Source: Bacteroidales bacterium
GTDB taxonomy: Bacteria > Bacteroidota > Bacteroidia > Bacteroidales > UBA12077
Assembly (NCBI GenBank): GCA_018334675.1
Contig: JAGXLL010000003.1
Location: 1-37,049 of the forward strand
Length of the DNA: 37,049 bases
Direction of reading: 5' to 3'
The position numbers and the translations under genes are program-made. Below are positions 1 to 8,940 of the stretch, in pieces; within the stretch, counting starts at the first letter, position 1; each line of letters starts with the position of its first letter. Under the pieces are notes generated by a model that searched no databases, had not been told where the DNA came from, and worked only from the letters and a program-made list of their open reading frames with translations.

Positions 1-145
1 CATCCAGGTAATGATCAATGATCTGTTCAAAATCCTCCACATCAAAGTAATAATGCTCTCCCTGTCCAATCATCCTTTCGTATCTGGACAGCAAGTCGTC
101 AAACTGATTGTCGTCGAAATAGTTATGTGGATGACTTCCTTCCAT
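1..145 (-). CDS. Small acidic protein, N-terminal 48 residues only (runs off left edge); possibly a TPR-type protein
   Basis: Reading leftwards from an ATG at 143-145, the frame stays open to the window edge and gives 48 residues beginning MEGSHPHNYFDDNQFDDLLS. The segment is strongly acidic and aromatic and ends in FDVEDFEQIIDHYLD. In Bacteroidota a stretch of this kind (FDxxxFExIIDYYL) often starts tetratricopeptide-repeat proteins, so a TPR protein is my best guess, but no complete repeat is visible. The gene is separated from the next upstream gene by 94 bases with no perfect TAnnTTTG promoter element and no clear ribosome binding site. The product is otherwise unrecognised. Confidence 0.6.
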   Translation of the reverse strand, partial: MEGSHPHNYFDDNQFDDLLSRYERMIGQGEHYYFDVEDFEQIIDHYLD

Positions 146-239
146 AAAAACGGTTTTAAATCGCTGTAAATCTATAAATAATTTTGCTACCCACAAGCCA
201 CAACTGCGGAAACCTTATTCACGTTTTGTCAACACGCTG

Positions 240-2729
240 TTATCGGGACATGATGCTGTCGAAATGACTATGAGCCTTTATCTGGAAGCCAGTCAGATCC
301 TTCCAGATATCCGAATCCTGCAGATTTTTTCCCAGACTGCTCATCAAGGTATCCACCTGGCGCTTGAAATTTTCGGCTGAGCGCACATATTTGGCTTTGG
401 TCTCCTTAGAACGGATCTTACCGTACATCTCATAAAGTCCATAATAAGCCTCATTCAACCTGACAAGTTTGATGGCTGTTTGATGTCCATAAAGGGAAGT
501 CAATACCCTGATCAATGTACGATCGGGGTCGCAGGCCGAGGCATTCCACATACAGGCTGCCAGGGTGCGGAGGCTGATCCGGTCCAGGGCACTGCCGGGG
601 TCCAGATCGGCATAGAAACCTTTCCCCTCCCCTAAAAACAGGTTGCCGGGCAACTCAAGACTAAAATGCCCAAACAAGCTGCTCATACGGGCTTTACCGG
701 GATAAGCCCTCAGAAACTCCTGCCTCGAGTAGGGATGAATATCGAGGCTAAAAAACACCGGATCCTTGCCGATGCTTTTGCGGATATAATGCAGCTCCGA
801 GGGGTCCACGATCAGGGGATGGGCAACGCTACCCGACCATAAAAACTCCACCTCGGGAGGTACTTTGCGGAACAGCTCCTTCAGAAAAAGTTCCCCCCTT
901 CCATGGCTTCTAAGAATGCATTGGGTATTGTGCCAGATGGGCATATAACCAACCTCAACCTCATCATTCGTACGCTGGGCTATTTCACGAATCAATTGTG
1001 AGTGAATATCCAGCAGGTTGCGGTAGTGGGCATAGGAAGCATTTGGTCTGTTTTTCAATACACAATTCCCTTTTCCTGTTCCGGCGAGGATTTGGTCCAT
1101 CCTGAGCACGACCCTTCTGAAGTGATTTTTTTGAGCAAAAAGAACCAGCTCATGAAGGTTTTGTTCCTGCTCTCTGCTCATCGACAGGTTTTCTTCCGGA
1201 GAACCATAGGCTCTATGGGGACGCACCGACAAGCCCGCTCCGAATAACTCTCCCTTTATGGAGGCTTTCCCCATTTGGCGGATATGCCGATGTAAGGTAT
1301 CGCTGCCAGGTTCAGCAATTCGCAGATGAATCCGGTTAAATTTATAACGCGTCAGAAAATCCAATCCTTCAGGCCCCTTTAAGCTATAACGGCTATAAAC
1401 CCCTCTGCGGTCCGTATCCGGATAATCAAGGATGTCGGCGTGATAATACGAGCCCTTCCCCTCATCAAACAGCTGAATAAGGGTGGATACCCCGTAATAG
1501 ATGCCTACCTGCCGGTTGCCATCAATGCAAATGACATTTCCATCTTTCCGGGGAGCATGCACAAAATAGGCCTGAGGATGATCATCCAATCCATTATAGG
1601 GCAAACTGTCATAGTGCTTTTGATTCAAGATTGTCTTGCCTAAAGAAAAAACCACCGATGCAGACTGCATTTCTTGTGGTGCGATGCCCTTGAGTATGGG
1701 TATATCAACAGGGCGGCCGATCTGGGAGCCATCTTTTACAGCCAACAATTTTTCCTGCAGCAGGTTGGCGGCCCGTCGAATCACCTGGGGGGCCTCATCA
1801 GGAATGACAATAGCCGGAGCCGATTGGGAATCTGTGGATCCGAACAGGGCATAGTCCCTTCCCGGTTGAATCTTCTTGGGTTGGGGAATAACAAGTTCAT
1901 AGGGGTTAAATGGTCTCCCGCTCCATGGCTGCAGGCGCTCCAGAAGAGAAAAATTGCGGCGGGTATAAGAGAAATCTACGTCGTCGACCCACATGGTACC
2001 GGATCCTTTCAACCCAAAAAACAACCGTACATAACGGGTGTTTTCCGGCAAATCGCCGTCGGATACAGGGAACTTGTGACTGATGCCCCTTGCATGCATC
2101 CAGCCCAGGCTGTCAATGTTCCAGTAACCATAGAAGGGAAGCGCCTTGAACTCATTGTCGAATCGCCTGCCGGATTGGGGATTCTCCGTAGAACCGTCTA
2201 TTCGTATTTTATTCTTGTTGTAATAATACAGCCTGACATCCACCGCATCTCCAAGGCGGGTACCCAGCCTTTCCTTATAAGGGGCCAGATCCTTCATACG
2301 AACAGAATAAGAGAGGCTATAGTTGCCAGGGATGACTTTGATGAAATCACTGAGCACACCTGCCCCCTCTTCCACCACCTCATCAACCTTTCCGCGGGTG
2401 ATTCGAATGGCATGATGGCCGGCAACTGCTTCATCGGTGTGATATTCATCTTTTCTAATATCCGTCCAATCCGTGGCATTTCCTACCTCCGTCCAGCCTA
2501 CCAGCTCAAAAGTGTTCAGGCGGTCATTAAAAAAACGCCCCCTTTCAAAGGAAGGATTCAGTGCCTTGTTGCCTTCATTCTTTTCGCTAAGTCTTCTTTT
2601 AAGGGGAATATTAAAAGGATCCCTGCTCGACCAGGCAGCTTTATTGATGGTGGCTTTGTCTTCCTTGGTACAGCCTGCACCTAAAGAAATTACAAGAAAA
2701 CAAAGCAGGGAAAAACGGATTGCTTGCAT
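240..2729 (-). CDS. Exported lipoprotein of the GH84/GH20 hexosaminidase superfamily with N-terminal carbohydrate-binding-like domain
   Basis: 829 residues from the ATG at 2729 (a GTG two codons earlier is also possible). The signal peptide ends in a lipobox, LGAGC with Cys20. Residues about 55-255 look like a jelly-roll carbohydrate-binding module (NPSFE start, MWVDDVDF end). Residues about 275-430 resemble the small alpha/beta domain that precedes the barrel in GH20 and GH84 enzymes (PQPKKI; GIYYGVSTLIQLF). The rest resembles the barrel: DILDYPDTDRRGVYS, then PPEVEFLWSG, which matches the GH84 segment ending in MWTG. Known GH84 enzymes use an Asp-Asp pair; here the aligned position reads M-D-Q (Asp545, Gln546), so the usual general acid seems to be missing. 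Likely role: binding or cleaving N-acetyl-hexosamine glycans at the cell surface or periplasm. Family assignment is moderate, activity uncertain. The gene stands 124 bases downstream of the efflux operon. Confidence 0.65.
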   Translation of the reverse strand: MQAIRFSLLCFLVISLGAGCTKEDKATINKAAWSSRDPFNIPLKRRLSEKNEGNKALNPSFERGRFFNDRLNTFELVGWTEVGNATDWTDIRKDEYHTDEAVAGHHAIRITRGKVDEVVEEGAGVLSDFIKVIPGNYSLSYSVRMKDLAPYKERLGTRLGDAVDVRLYYYNKNKIRIDGSTENPQSGRRFDNEFKALPFYGYWNIDSLGWMHARGISHKFPVSDGDLPENTRYVRLFFGLKGSGTMWVDDVDFSYTRRNFSLLERLQPWSGRPFNPYELVIPQPKKIQPGRDYALFGSTDSQSAPAIVIPDEAPQVIRRAANLLQEKLLAVKDGSQIGRPVDIPILKGIAPQEMQSASVVFSLGKTILNQKHYDSLPYNGLDDHPQAYFVHAPRKDGNVICIDGNRQVGIYYGVSTLIQLFDEGKGSYYHADILDYPDTDRRGVYSRYSLKGPEGLDFLTRYKFNRIHLRIAEPGSDTLHRHIRQMGKASIKGELFGAGLSVRPHRAYGSPEENLSMSREQEQNLHELVLFAQKNHFRRVVLRMDQILAGTGKGNCVLKNRPNASYAHYRNLLDIHSQLIREIAQRTNDEVEVGYMPIWHNTQCILRSHGRGELFLKELFRKVPPEVEFLWSGSVAHPLIVDPSELHYIRKSIGKDPVFFSLDIHPYSRQEFLRAYPGKARMSSLFGHFSLELPGNLFLGEGKGFYADLDPGSALDRISLRTLAACMWNASACDPDRTLIRVLTSLYGHQTAIKLVRLNEAYYGLYEMYGKIRSKETKAKYVRSAENFKRQVDTLMSSLGKNLQDSDIWKDLTGFQIKAHSHFDSIMSR

Positions 2730-2853
2730 ATACACCGGAGATATTGTTACGGGTATTCCTGCAGATGCTAGATTAAACCGATAAATGTAAACAATTATTC
2801 AACACAAACCAAATGTCTGATTACCCTATTCAGGCCTCCACCCGGCATATAGC

Positions 2854-3972
2854 TTAAACAGTCTTTCTGTACCTCCAAACGGCCAATCCAAGACTCAGGA
2901 CGGCATAAATCAACAGGCTGTAAAATTCCTTTAAGATATCCATAAAACCAGAACCCTTAAGCAGGATCATGCGGATCACCTTCATCAGATAGGCGATGGG
3001 ATTGATCACATTGACCTTTTTGGCCCAGTCGGGCATGCTTTCTGTAGGGGTAAAAATGCCGCTCATCAAAATAAACACCAGCATAAAGAAAAAAGTCACG
3101 AACATCACCTGTTGCTGCGACTCGGAGATGACCGAGAGAAAAAGCCCAAAACCCAGTATAACCAACAAATAAACCAGGGTAAACCCAAAGAGCACTCCCA
3201 GGTTACCCACAACAGGGACATCAAAGATCATCCTTCCAAGAAATAAACCAAAAGCCAGTTCAAAGAGAGCGATCACCAGAAAAGGCAACAGTTTGCCCAC
3301 TATGAATTGATATTTGCGGATGGGTGTTACATTGATCTGCTCAATGGTACCCATCTCCTTCTCCCGGACAATATTCATAGCCGTTAAGAACAGGCTGATA
3401 ATCGTCACCAGAATAACCAATATACCGGGCACCATATAGATTTTATAGTTCATCTCGGGGTTGTACCAATATGAATACACCACTTCCAGCGGCTGGTTAG
3501 CCTTAGCGAGCTTGCCCTGTGACCATTCAACGGCTATCTGCTGATTGAATCCGGAAATGATGGTAGCCGAATAAGCATGGATCAAACCGGCCGCGGTGCC
3601 GTTAATCGCATGGATCAAAAGCTGGACTGGGGCATGATGCTCATTGCGCAAGTCATGTTCGAAGTGGCTTGGAATATGTACAATCAATTCCGCCTGGTCC
3701 CTTAATAATTTATCGTGTCCATCTTCCATATTGAAGGACTTATTCACCAGATTGTAAAAAGGCGAGGCTTCAAACTTACTGACCAATTCGCGGGATGTTG
3801 TTGACAAATCCTTGTCCACCACATATACATCGATATCCTTCATGTCGAAAGTAGCTGCATTGACCAGGATCAAAAGCTGAATAAAGGGCAGGAGGATGAT
3901 CAGTAGCAGCATGGTCCGGTTGCGAAGGACCTGTATAAATTCTTTTTGCAATATGAAAAGGATGGTCTTCAT
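2854..3972 (-). CDS. ABC-2 type transport permease (YbhR-like), last gene of efflux operon
   Basis: 372 residues, inner-membrane half of an ABC-2 exporter. One membrane helix lies near the N-terminus after the amphipathic KEFIQVLRNR segment, followed by a large extracytoplasmic loop (about residues 40-175) and about five further helices. The cytoplasmic sequence MNIVREKEMGTIEQINVTPI is the conserved coupling-loop motif of the DrrB/YhhJ/YadH family (E-K-E-x-G-T). It starts 13 bases after the stop of the preceding permease gene and is the last gene of the minus-strand series. Expected to pair with the permease at 3986-5122 as a heterodimer driven by the two ATPases upstream. The substrate cannot be read from sequence; E. 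coli YbhFSR has been linked to drugs and cations, which is only a hint here. Confidence 0.88.
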   Translation of the reverse strand: MKTILFILQKEFIQVLRNRTMLLLIILLPFIQLLILVNAATFDMKDIDVYVVDKDLSTTSRELVSKFEASPFYNLVNKSFNMEDGHDKLLRDQAELIVHIPSHFEHDLRNEHHAPVQLLIHAINGTAAGLIHAYSATIISGFNQQIAVEWSQGKLAKANQPLEVVYSYWYNPEMNYKIYMVPGILVILVTIISLFLTAMNIVREKEMGTIEQINVTPIRKYQFIVGKLLPFLVIALFELAFGLFLGRMIFDVPVVGNLGVLFGFTLVYLLVILGFGLFLSVISESQQQVMFVTFFFMLVFILMSGIFTPTESMPDWAKKVNVINPIAYLMKVIRMILLKGSGFMDILKEFYSLLIYAVLSLGLAVWRYRKTV

Positions 3973-3985
3973 GGGTCAGTAGGTT

Positions 3986-5122
3986 CTATTCCAGTCTGAT
4001 TTTAAAATTGCGAATACTCAATCCTATAAAGATCACGGTCATCAGCAGCAGTATAAGGGTCTCCTTCCAGATAAAAAGCAGTCCGGTTCCTTTGATCATA
4101 ATATTTTTAATCAAAACGATAAAATACCTGGCCGGTATGATCGTACTAAGCCATTGCAGGGGCCAGGGCATATTCTCAATGGGAAAAATAAACCCTGAAA
4201 GCAGCATAGTAGGAAGCAACAGGGCAAACATGGAAACAAACATAGCCACCTGCTGGGTGGGGCTCACAGTGGAGATGAAGATGCCCAGGGACAGGGCCAT
4301 AACAATGTACAGCAGGGTCTCCGACAGCAACAGAATGATATTTCCGTGTACCGGCATATCAAAAACAAAATACCCCAGGGCCAGGATTACCACACCATTA
4401 AGAAAAGCCAGCGAGACATACGGCATAACCTTTCCGGCAATGATCTGGATGGATTTGAGGGGTGAGACCAGCAATACTTCCATGGTGCCCATCTCCTTCT
4501 CCCTGGTAATCGATATGGAAGTCATCATGGCCGTTACCAGCATGAGGATCAGGGCCATGGTGCCGGGCACGAACATATACACCCCTTTTAGCTCATTATT
4601 AAAAAGCATGCGGGGCCTGGTTTGAATCACGGGCATTTGTCCGTTATCGAACCGGATGTTTTTTGAATAATCGCTGATGATACCTGCGGTATAGCTCTGA
4701 AGCAGGTTGGCCATGTTGGCATCGGTGGCATCGAGGAGGATCTGCACCTGAGCCGACTTCTCCTGGCTGAGCTTCTCGTCAAAATGGGGTTCAAAGACAA
4801 TGATCTCTTTGATCTCTCCCTTCTGAAAGGTCTCCTCTATTTGGCTTTCATCTTCGATGCGCTTGGCCAGGCGGAAATAGCCGGAGGAAAGGATCTTGTC
4901 TGTTATCTCCCGGGTCACTGCATCTTTCGATTGGTCGTATATGGCGATCCTGGCCTCTTTGATCTCGTTGGTCACCACATAGCCAAAGATCAGGATCTGG
5001 GCGACAGGCATGCCGAAGAGGATCAACAGGGTTCTGCGGTCCCGAAAGATGTGGATGAATTCTTTTCTGACAAATCCCACAAAACGTTTCATACCTGGTG
5101 GTTTTAATATTGATGGGTTCAT
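3986..5122 (-). CDS. ABC-2 type transport permease (YbhS-like)
   Basis: 378 residues. It has the same architecture as its downstream neighbour: N-terminal KEFIHIFRDRRTLLILFGMP, a long periplasmic loop, then about five membrane helices, and the coupling motif ITREKEMGTMEVLLVSPL. It is a paralogue, not a copy, of the 2854-3972 permease, which suggests a heterodimeric membrane domain as in YbhS/YbhR. The start overlaps the stop of the upstream ATPase gene in an ATGA arrangement (5119-5122), typical of translational coupling. An internal ATG at 5092 (MKRFVGF) is an alternative start and would remove ten residues that do not look conserved. Ends 13 bases before the next permease gene. Confidence 0.88.
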   Translation of the reverse strand: MNPSILKPPGMKRFVGFVRKEFIHIFRDRRTLLILFGMPVAQILIFGYVVTNEIKEARIAIYDQSKDAVTREITDKILSSGYFRLAKRIEDESQIEETFQKGEIKEIIVFEPHFDEKLSQEKSAQVQILLDATDANMANLLQSYTAGIISDYSKNIRFDNGQMPVIQTRPRMLFNNELKGVYMFVPGTMALILMLVTAMMTSISITREKEMGTMEVLLVSPLKSIQIIAGKVMPYVSLAFLNGVVILALGYFVFDMPVHGNIILLLSETLLYIVMALSLGIFISTVSPTQQVAMFVSMFALLLPTMLLSGFIFPIENMPWPLQWLSTIIPARYFIVLIKNIMIKGTGLLFIWKETLILLLMTVIFIGLSIRNFKIRLE

Positions 5123-5850
5123 CGGGCTATCTGCACAAAAACCTCGTTCATGTTAGCGACCCGATAGGTTTGTTTAAGATTGGCCGGGGTATCGAGGGCT
5201 TTTATCTTACCCCGGTCCATTATGGAGACCCGGCTGCAATACTCCGCTTCATCCATATAGTGGGTGGTTACAAACACGGTTACCTCCTGTGAAGCTGTTT
5301 CATAAATCATCTCCCAGAATTGACGGCGTGTGATGGGATCCACCCCACTGGTGGGCTCATCTAGAAACACGATGCGCGGCTCATGCATGATGGCAATGGA
5401 AAAGGCCAGCTTCTGCTTCCATCCCAGGGGGATATCAGAGATTTTCTGGTTCATGGCATGGGAAAAATTCAGCTTATCCAGCAAATACCCGGTCCGCTCC
5501 CGGATCTTTCGCCGCTTCAGACCATATATCCCACCATAAAACCTAAAGTTCTCCTTTACTGTCAGGTCCTCATACAGGGAGAACTTCTGGCTCATATAGC
5601 CGATGCTCCGTTTGATCTTTTCAGTTTCCCGGTATACATTGTATCCCGCCACATAGATCTCTCCCGAAGTGGGAGAAGAGAGTCCGCAAAGGATGCGCAT
5701 CGCTGTGGTTTTGCCGGCTCCGTTGGCGCCCAGGAAACCAAAGATCTCCCCCCTTTTGACGTTGAAGGTCAAATGGTCATTGGCAGTGAATTGCCCGAAT
5801 TTCTTGACCATGTCCTTCACAGTGATCATATATTGACTCTGCCTATTCAT
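5119..5850 (-). CDS. ABC transporter ATP-binding protein, equivalent to C-terminal half of YbhF
   Basis: 243 residues from the ATG at 5850, which overlaps the preceding stop as ATGA (5847-5850); an ATG at 5880 lies inside the upstream gene and is unlikely. Walker A GANGAGKTT is at residues 41-49, Walker B VFLDEP at 161-166, and the switch histidine is His197 in TTHYMDEA. The ABC signature is degenerate: PLGWKQ (141-146) stands where LSGGQ is usual. From memory, YbhF-type second domains also carry a PLG-x form. Its partner ATPase has a good signature but no switch histidine, so the two probably form a heterodimer with one complete and one incomplete ATP site. Supplies energy to the two permeases encoded downstream. 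Confidence 0.9.
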   Translation of the reverse strand: MNRQSQYMITVKDMVKKFGQFTANDHLTFNVKRGEIFGFLGANGAGKTTAMRILCGLSSPTSGEIYVAGYNVYRETEKIKRSIGYMSQKFSLYEDLTVKENFRFYGGIYGLKRRKIRERTGYLLDKLNFSHAMNQKISDIPLGWKQKLAFSIAIMHEPRIVFLDEPTSGVDPITRRQFWEMIYETASQEVTVFVTTHYMDEAEYCSRVSIMDRGKIKALDTPANLKQTYRVANMNEVFVQIAR

Positions 5851-6761
5851 GTTCCTTGATTCATCAGATCCATAAAACAATCCTCAATGGTTGGACGGGC
5901 CGGTGCTACTTCAATATCTGGGTGTCCCCTTTGCTGAAGAAAATCCTCCAGTTGCTGTTTGTCCATCTCATCCCTCTTATGGGTGATGTGTATTGAATCG
6001 CCAAAAGGATATACACTGGCCAAATCTATATACTCCCGCAGATCCTGAAGCAACTTATAGGGCTGGTTGGACCTGGCAGCCCAGAGCTTCCTGGGAAAAT
6101 CCTCCAGTATTCGGGCCGGGGAATCAATCTTCATGATGCTTCCCTGTTGTATGAGGGCTACCCGGTCGCACAATCCCGCCTCGTCCATATATGGGGTAGA
6201 GACCAAAATGGTGATGTCTTGTTTTTTGAGCTGGATCAGCATCTCCCAGAACTCTTTTCTGGAAACCGCATCCACTCCGGTGGTGGGCTCATCCAGAATC
6301 AAAACGCGGGGTTTATGGATCAGTGCACAGCTCAGGGCCAGCTTCTGCTTCATGCCACCCGAGAGGTTTCTTGCAAGGCGGTGTTTAAAAGGCTCAATCT
6401 GCTGATAAATATCGCGTATGAGGTGATAGTTCTCTTCGATGGTGGTATCGAAGATGGTGGCAAAAAACCTCAGGTTCTCGGCTACGGTCAGATCCATGTA
6501 AAGGGAGAATTCACCAGGCATATATCCGGTTATATGTCGTATCTGGCGATAATCCTTCACCACATCAAAGCCTTCTACCCGGGCCTGCCCCTGGTCGGGA
6601 ACGAGCAGGGTAGTGAGGATCCGGAATAGGGTGGTCTTTCCTGCCCCATCGGGTCCGATCACCCCGAAGAGCTCCCCCGGTTCCACGCGGAATGATTCCT
6701 TCTTCAGTGCTACCGTATCCTGATAGGATTTGCGCAACTGATCAACTGTTACTGCTGGCAT
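5847..6761 (-). CDS. ABC transporter ATP-binding protein, equivalent to N-terminal half of YbhF
   Basis: 304 residues from the ATG at 6761 (MPAVTVDQL). A further ATG at 6818 would extend it deep into the upstream gene without conserved sequence. Walker A is GPDGAGKTT (36-44), and the D in GPDG is typical of the YbhF first domain. The signature LSGGMKQ (133-139) is canonical and Walker B is ILDEP (155-159). In the switch region the sequence is STPYMDEA, so Pro190 stands in place of the histidine that normally senses the gamma-phosphate; E. coli YbhF also lacks it in this half as I recall. The start overlaps the end of the adaptor gene by 20 bases. About 60 residues after the ATPase core (about 245-304) are probably an accessory C-terminal region. 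Confidence 0.9.
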   Translation of the reverse strand: MPAVTVDQLRKSYQDTVALKKESFRVEPGELFGVIGPDGAGKTTLFRILTTLLVPDQGQARVEGFDVVKDYRQIRHITGYMPGEFSLYMDLTVAENLRFFATIFDTTIEENYHLIRDIYQQIEPFKHRLARNLSGGMKQKLALSCALIHKPRVLILDEPTTGVDAVSRKEFWEMLIQLKKQDITILVSTPYMDEAGLCDRVALIQQGSIMKIDSPARILEDFPRKLWAARSNQPYKLLQDLREYIDLASVYPFGDSIHITHKRDEMDKQQLEDFLQQRGHPDIEVAPARPTIEDCFMDLMNQGT

Positions 6762-7662
6762 GGCTTTCTTTATTTGTGAAGTTGACCTCCCCCGGCATGC
6801 CGATTTTAATGGTGCCATCGTTGTTGACCCGGACCTTCACAGCATAAACCAGATCTACCCGCTCCTCCTTGGTTTGGATGATCTTGGGTGTAAACTCTGC
6901 TTCGGGAGATATCCAGGTAACGGTACCACTAAAATGCTGATTCTCTTTTTGGTTCTTATCCACCAGTACTTCCACCTGCTGACCGATTTTTACATCCGGA
7001 AGCTGGGCTCCGCTCACATAAACCCGCAGGGTCATCTGGGATAGGTCGGCTATTTTATAGATGGCTTTGCCGGGTGCCGCTATTTCAAAGGGCTCCAGGT
7101 ATTTTTCCAGCACTGTTCCCCGGATGGGGTTGACAATCCGGCAATGGTTGATTTGGGTCTTCAACTCCTGAAGCTGCTTATCCAGCACCTGGCGCTCAGA
7201 ATAGACCGACTGTTTTTGTGTGCGGATCGACTTCAGCTTCTTGCGGGCGACATTGAGCTGACCGGTAATATTGTCCCACTGCCTTTCGGTAGCAGCTTCC
7301 TCTTTCAATAACCGCTCTATCCTTCTTTTTTCTGTAAGCAGGGTGTTGATCTGTTCCTGCTGTACATCCGCCTGAGCCTCGATATTGGATATTTTAGCAT
7401 CCAGGGAGTTTTGTTTTGCTTTCACTTGCTCTCGCCTCACGGCAAGGGTGGAGGTATCGATCCATCCCACTGTCATGCCGGGCTTAAGCGTTTCGCCCTC
7501 CTGGAGGTCTAGCCTCAGCAACTCTCCTTGCGACTGGGCCGAGACGATGATCTCCCGGGCTTCAAAATTCCCGTAGGCATCCGATTTTTCATTCTGACCG
7601 GTGCAGGATGAAATCCCGATCAGGCCTGCAGCCATGATGATGTGTATGATTGTTCGCTTCAT
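6742..7662 (-). CDS. HlyD/YbhG-family periplasmic adaptor lipoprotein
   Basis: 306 residues. A signal peptide ends at lipobox GISSC (Cys20), so the protein is probably anchored as a lipoprotein. The biotinyl-lipoyl-like half motifs flank a long alpha-helical hairpin: YGNFEAREIIVSAQSQGELL near residue 30, coiled coil about 78-170 (KQNSLDAKISNIEAQADVQQ; RRIERLLKEEAA; TQKQSVYSERQVLDKQLQEL), then NPIRGTVLEKYLEPFEIAAPG, and a beta-barrel segment ending in KIGMPGEVNF. This is the periplasmic link between the inner-membrane ABC pump and the TolC-like protein encoded just upstream. It starts 12 bases after that gene's stop. Equivalent to YbhG in the E. coli ybhGFSR set. Confidence 0.9.
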   Translation of the reverse strand: MKRTIIHIIMAAGLIGISSCTGQNEKSDAYGNFEAREIIVSAQSQGELLRLDLQEGETLKPGMTVGWIDTSTLAVRREQVKAKQNSLDAKISNIEAQADVQQEQINTLLTEKRRIERLLKEEAATERQWDNITGQLNVARKKLKSIRTQKQSVYSERQVLDKQLQELKTQINHCRIVNPIRGTVLEKYLEPFEIAAPGKAIYKIADLSQMTLRVYVSGAQLPDVKIGQQVEVLVDKNQKENQHFSGTVTWISPEAEFTPKIIQTKEERVDLVYAVKVRVNNDGTIKIGMPGEVNFTNKESHASSNS

Positions 7663-7674
7663 GAGTATATCTTT

Positions 7675-8940
7675 TTATTGAAGTGCTCCTTTAGTAAATA
7701 AATGATTGACACGGGCTTTTAAGAGCTCGATCTTATGTCTTTCATGGGTGATTTGAGCCTGAGTGAGCTGATTCAGACCGGAGATATAGTCCGAAGAGGT
7801 GATCACCCCGTTTTTAAGCTTGGATTTGGCACTCCTGGTGACATCCTCTCGCAGCTGAATGATCCGGGCATCTCTTTCCAGAGCCTTTTTGTAATGCGCT
7901 ATCGTAGCTTTGATCCCAGATAACTGTACGTCCACCTGTTTATTAAAAGACTGCTCCTGTGCAGCCAGCTTCCGGCGTTCAAGCCGCTTGATCTGACGTT
8001 CCCGCTTATTCTGATTCCAATCCCATATGTTCCAGCTTAAACGGGCACCCCCATAGTAAAAGGTATCGAACTCGTCGTTGAGCAGGTTCAAGCCGGGTTT
8101 GCCATAGCCAAACTGCCCAAAGACAGAAACCTTCGGCATCTTCTGCGAGCGGACCACTTCCTGGCTGGCCTTCAGATGTTGAGCCTTCAGGTCATACAGC
8201 TTATTTTCCGGCCTTTGGTATTCAACGGGATCATTGGCCTTAACAGCGGGCAGTTTCAGGGGTGTGCCTGGTTCAACCTTCAGACCGGTCAACTGTCCAA
8301 GGATCTGATAGCTCGATTTAATTTGTGCTTCCACCTGGTCCAAATTCTGACGAAGCTTTAGCTGTTCGGCCTGTAAAGTCTTCAGGTCAGAAGGCAGCAA
8401 AGCCCCGTGGTCAACGGCAGCCTGCACAGTTTGGCGTTTTTTATCCAGCTCCTTTCCGGTGGTCTCCAGGATAGCCTGTTGCTTATTCAAAAGCAAAATA
8501 CCAAAGTATACCTCCATCACCTGATCCTTGATCTGGTAAAGGTCGACTTCCACCGACTGCTTCTTTAAACGCTCACCTGCCTTCTCCGTTTCCCTGGAAG
8601 CCTGTGTGATCCCCCCATCATAGATCATCTGTTTCACATCGAGGGTGGCTTGATACTGATCCTTAGATGGTGAAGGAAAATCGGCATCAAAAGGCAGATC
8701 CATGTCAATCTTCACAATATCACTCTGATAGCTCACCTGGGCGTTCAGATTGAGCGAAGGATACCATCCAGACTTCAGGTTCTTCAACTTGAGCTGGGTT
8801 TGTTGATGAATCAGGGGTTTTTGCTCTGTTGTGGGATGATGCTCCTCAACCGCTTCCAGGCAACCGAACAGATCCAATGTATCTTCTTGTGCATAGGAGG
8901 CCTGAGCAAGCAACATCATGATGATCGCAAGTTTTTTCAT
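7675..8940 (-). CDS. TolC-family outer membrane efflux protein
   Basis: 421 residues with a cleavable signal peptide (MKKLAIIMMLLAQASYAQ). Two outer-membrane-efflux-protein repeats follow. The first (about 25-225) includes the GWYPSLNLNAQVSYQ strand and a helix with KDQVMEVYFGILLLNKQQ; the second (about 235-415) includes KMPKVSVFGQFGYG, ARLSWNIWDWN and a closing helix AQITHERHKIELLKARVNHL. The length is normal for the family. It provides the outer-membrane channel of the tripartite exporter. The start codon overlaps the tetR stop as ATGA (8937-8940), so regulator and channel are translated together. Confidence 0.92.
   Translation of the reverse strand: MKKLAIIMMLLAQASYAQEDTLDLFGCLEAVEEHHPTTEQKPLIHQQTQLKLKNLKSGWYPSLNLNAQVSYQSDIVKIDMDLPFDADFPSPSKDQYQATLDVKQMIYDGGITQASRETEKAGERLKKQSVEVDLYQIKDQVMEVYFGILLLNKQQAILETTGKELDKKRQTVQAAVDHGALLPSDLKTLQAEQLKLRQNLDQVEAQIKSSYQILGQLTGLKVEPGTPLKLPAVKANDPVEYQRPENKLYDLKAQHLKASQEVVRSQKMPKVSVFGQFGYGKPGLNLLNDEFDTFYYGGARLSWNIWDWNQNKRERQIKRLERRKLAAQEQSFNKQVDVQLSGIKATIAHYKKALERDARIIQLREDVTRSAKSKLKNGVITSSDYISGLNQLTQAQITHERHKIELLKARVNHLFTKGALQ

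Noticed and set aside
1674-2684. Open frame of 336 codons on the plus strand, opposite the hexosaminidase-like gene
   Set aside because: It is antisense to a gene with signal peptide and recognisable domains, has no domain of its own and no promoter or ribosome binding site.
240-2729. Possible full GH84 O-GlcNAcase or GH20 hexosaminidase
   Set aside because: The motifs for the catalytic Asp-Asp and the EGFYG segment are not conserved, so I call it only a superfamily relative.
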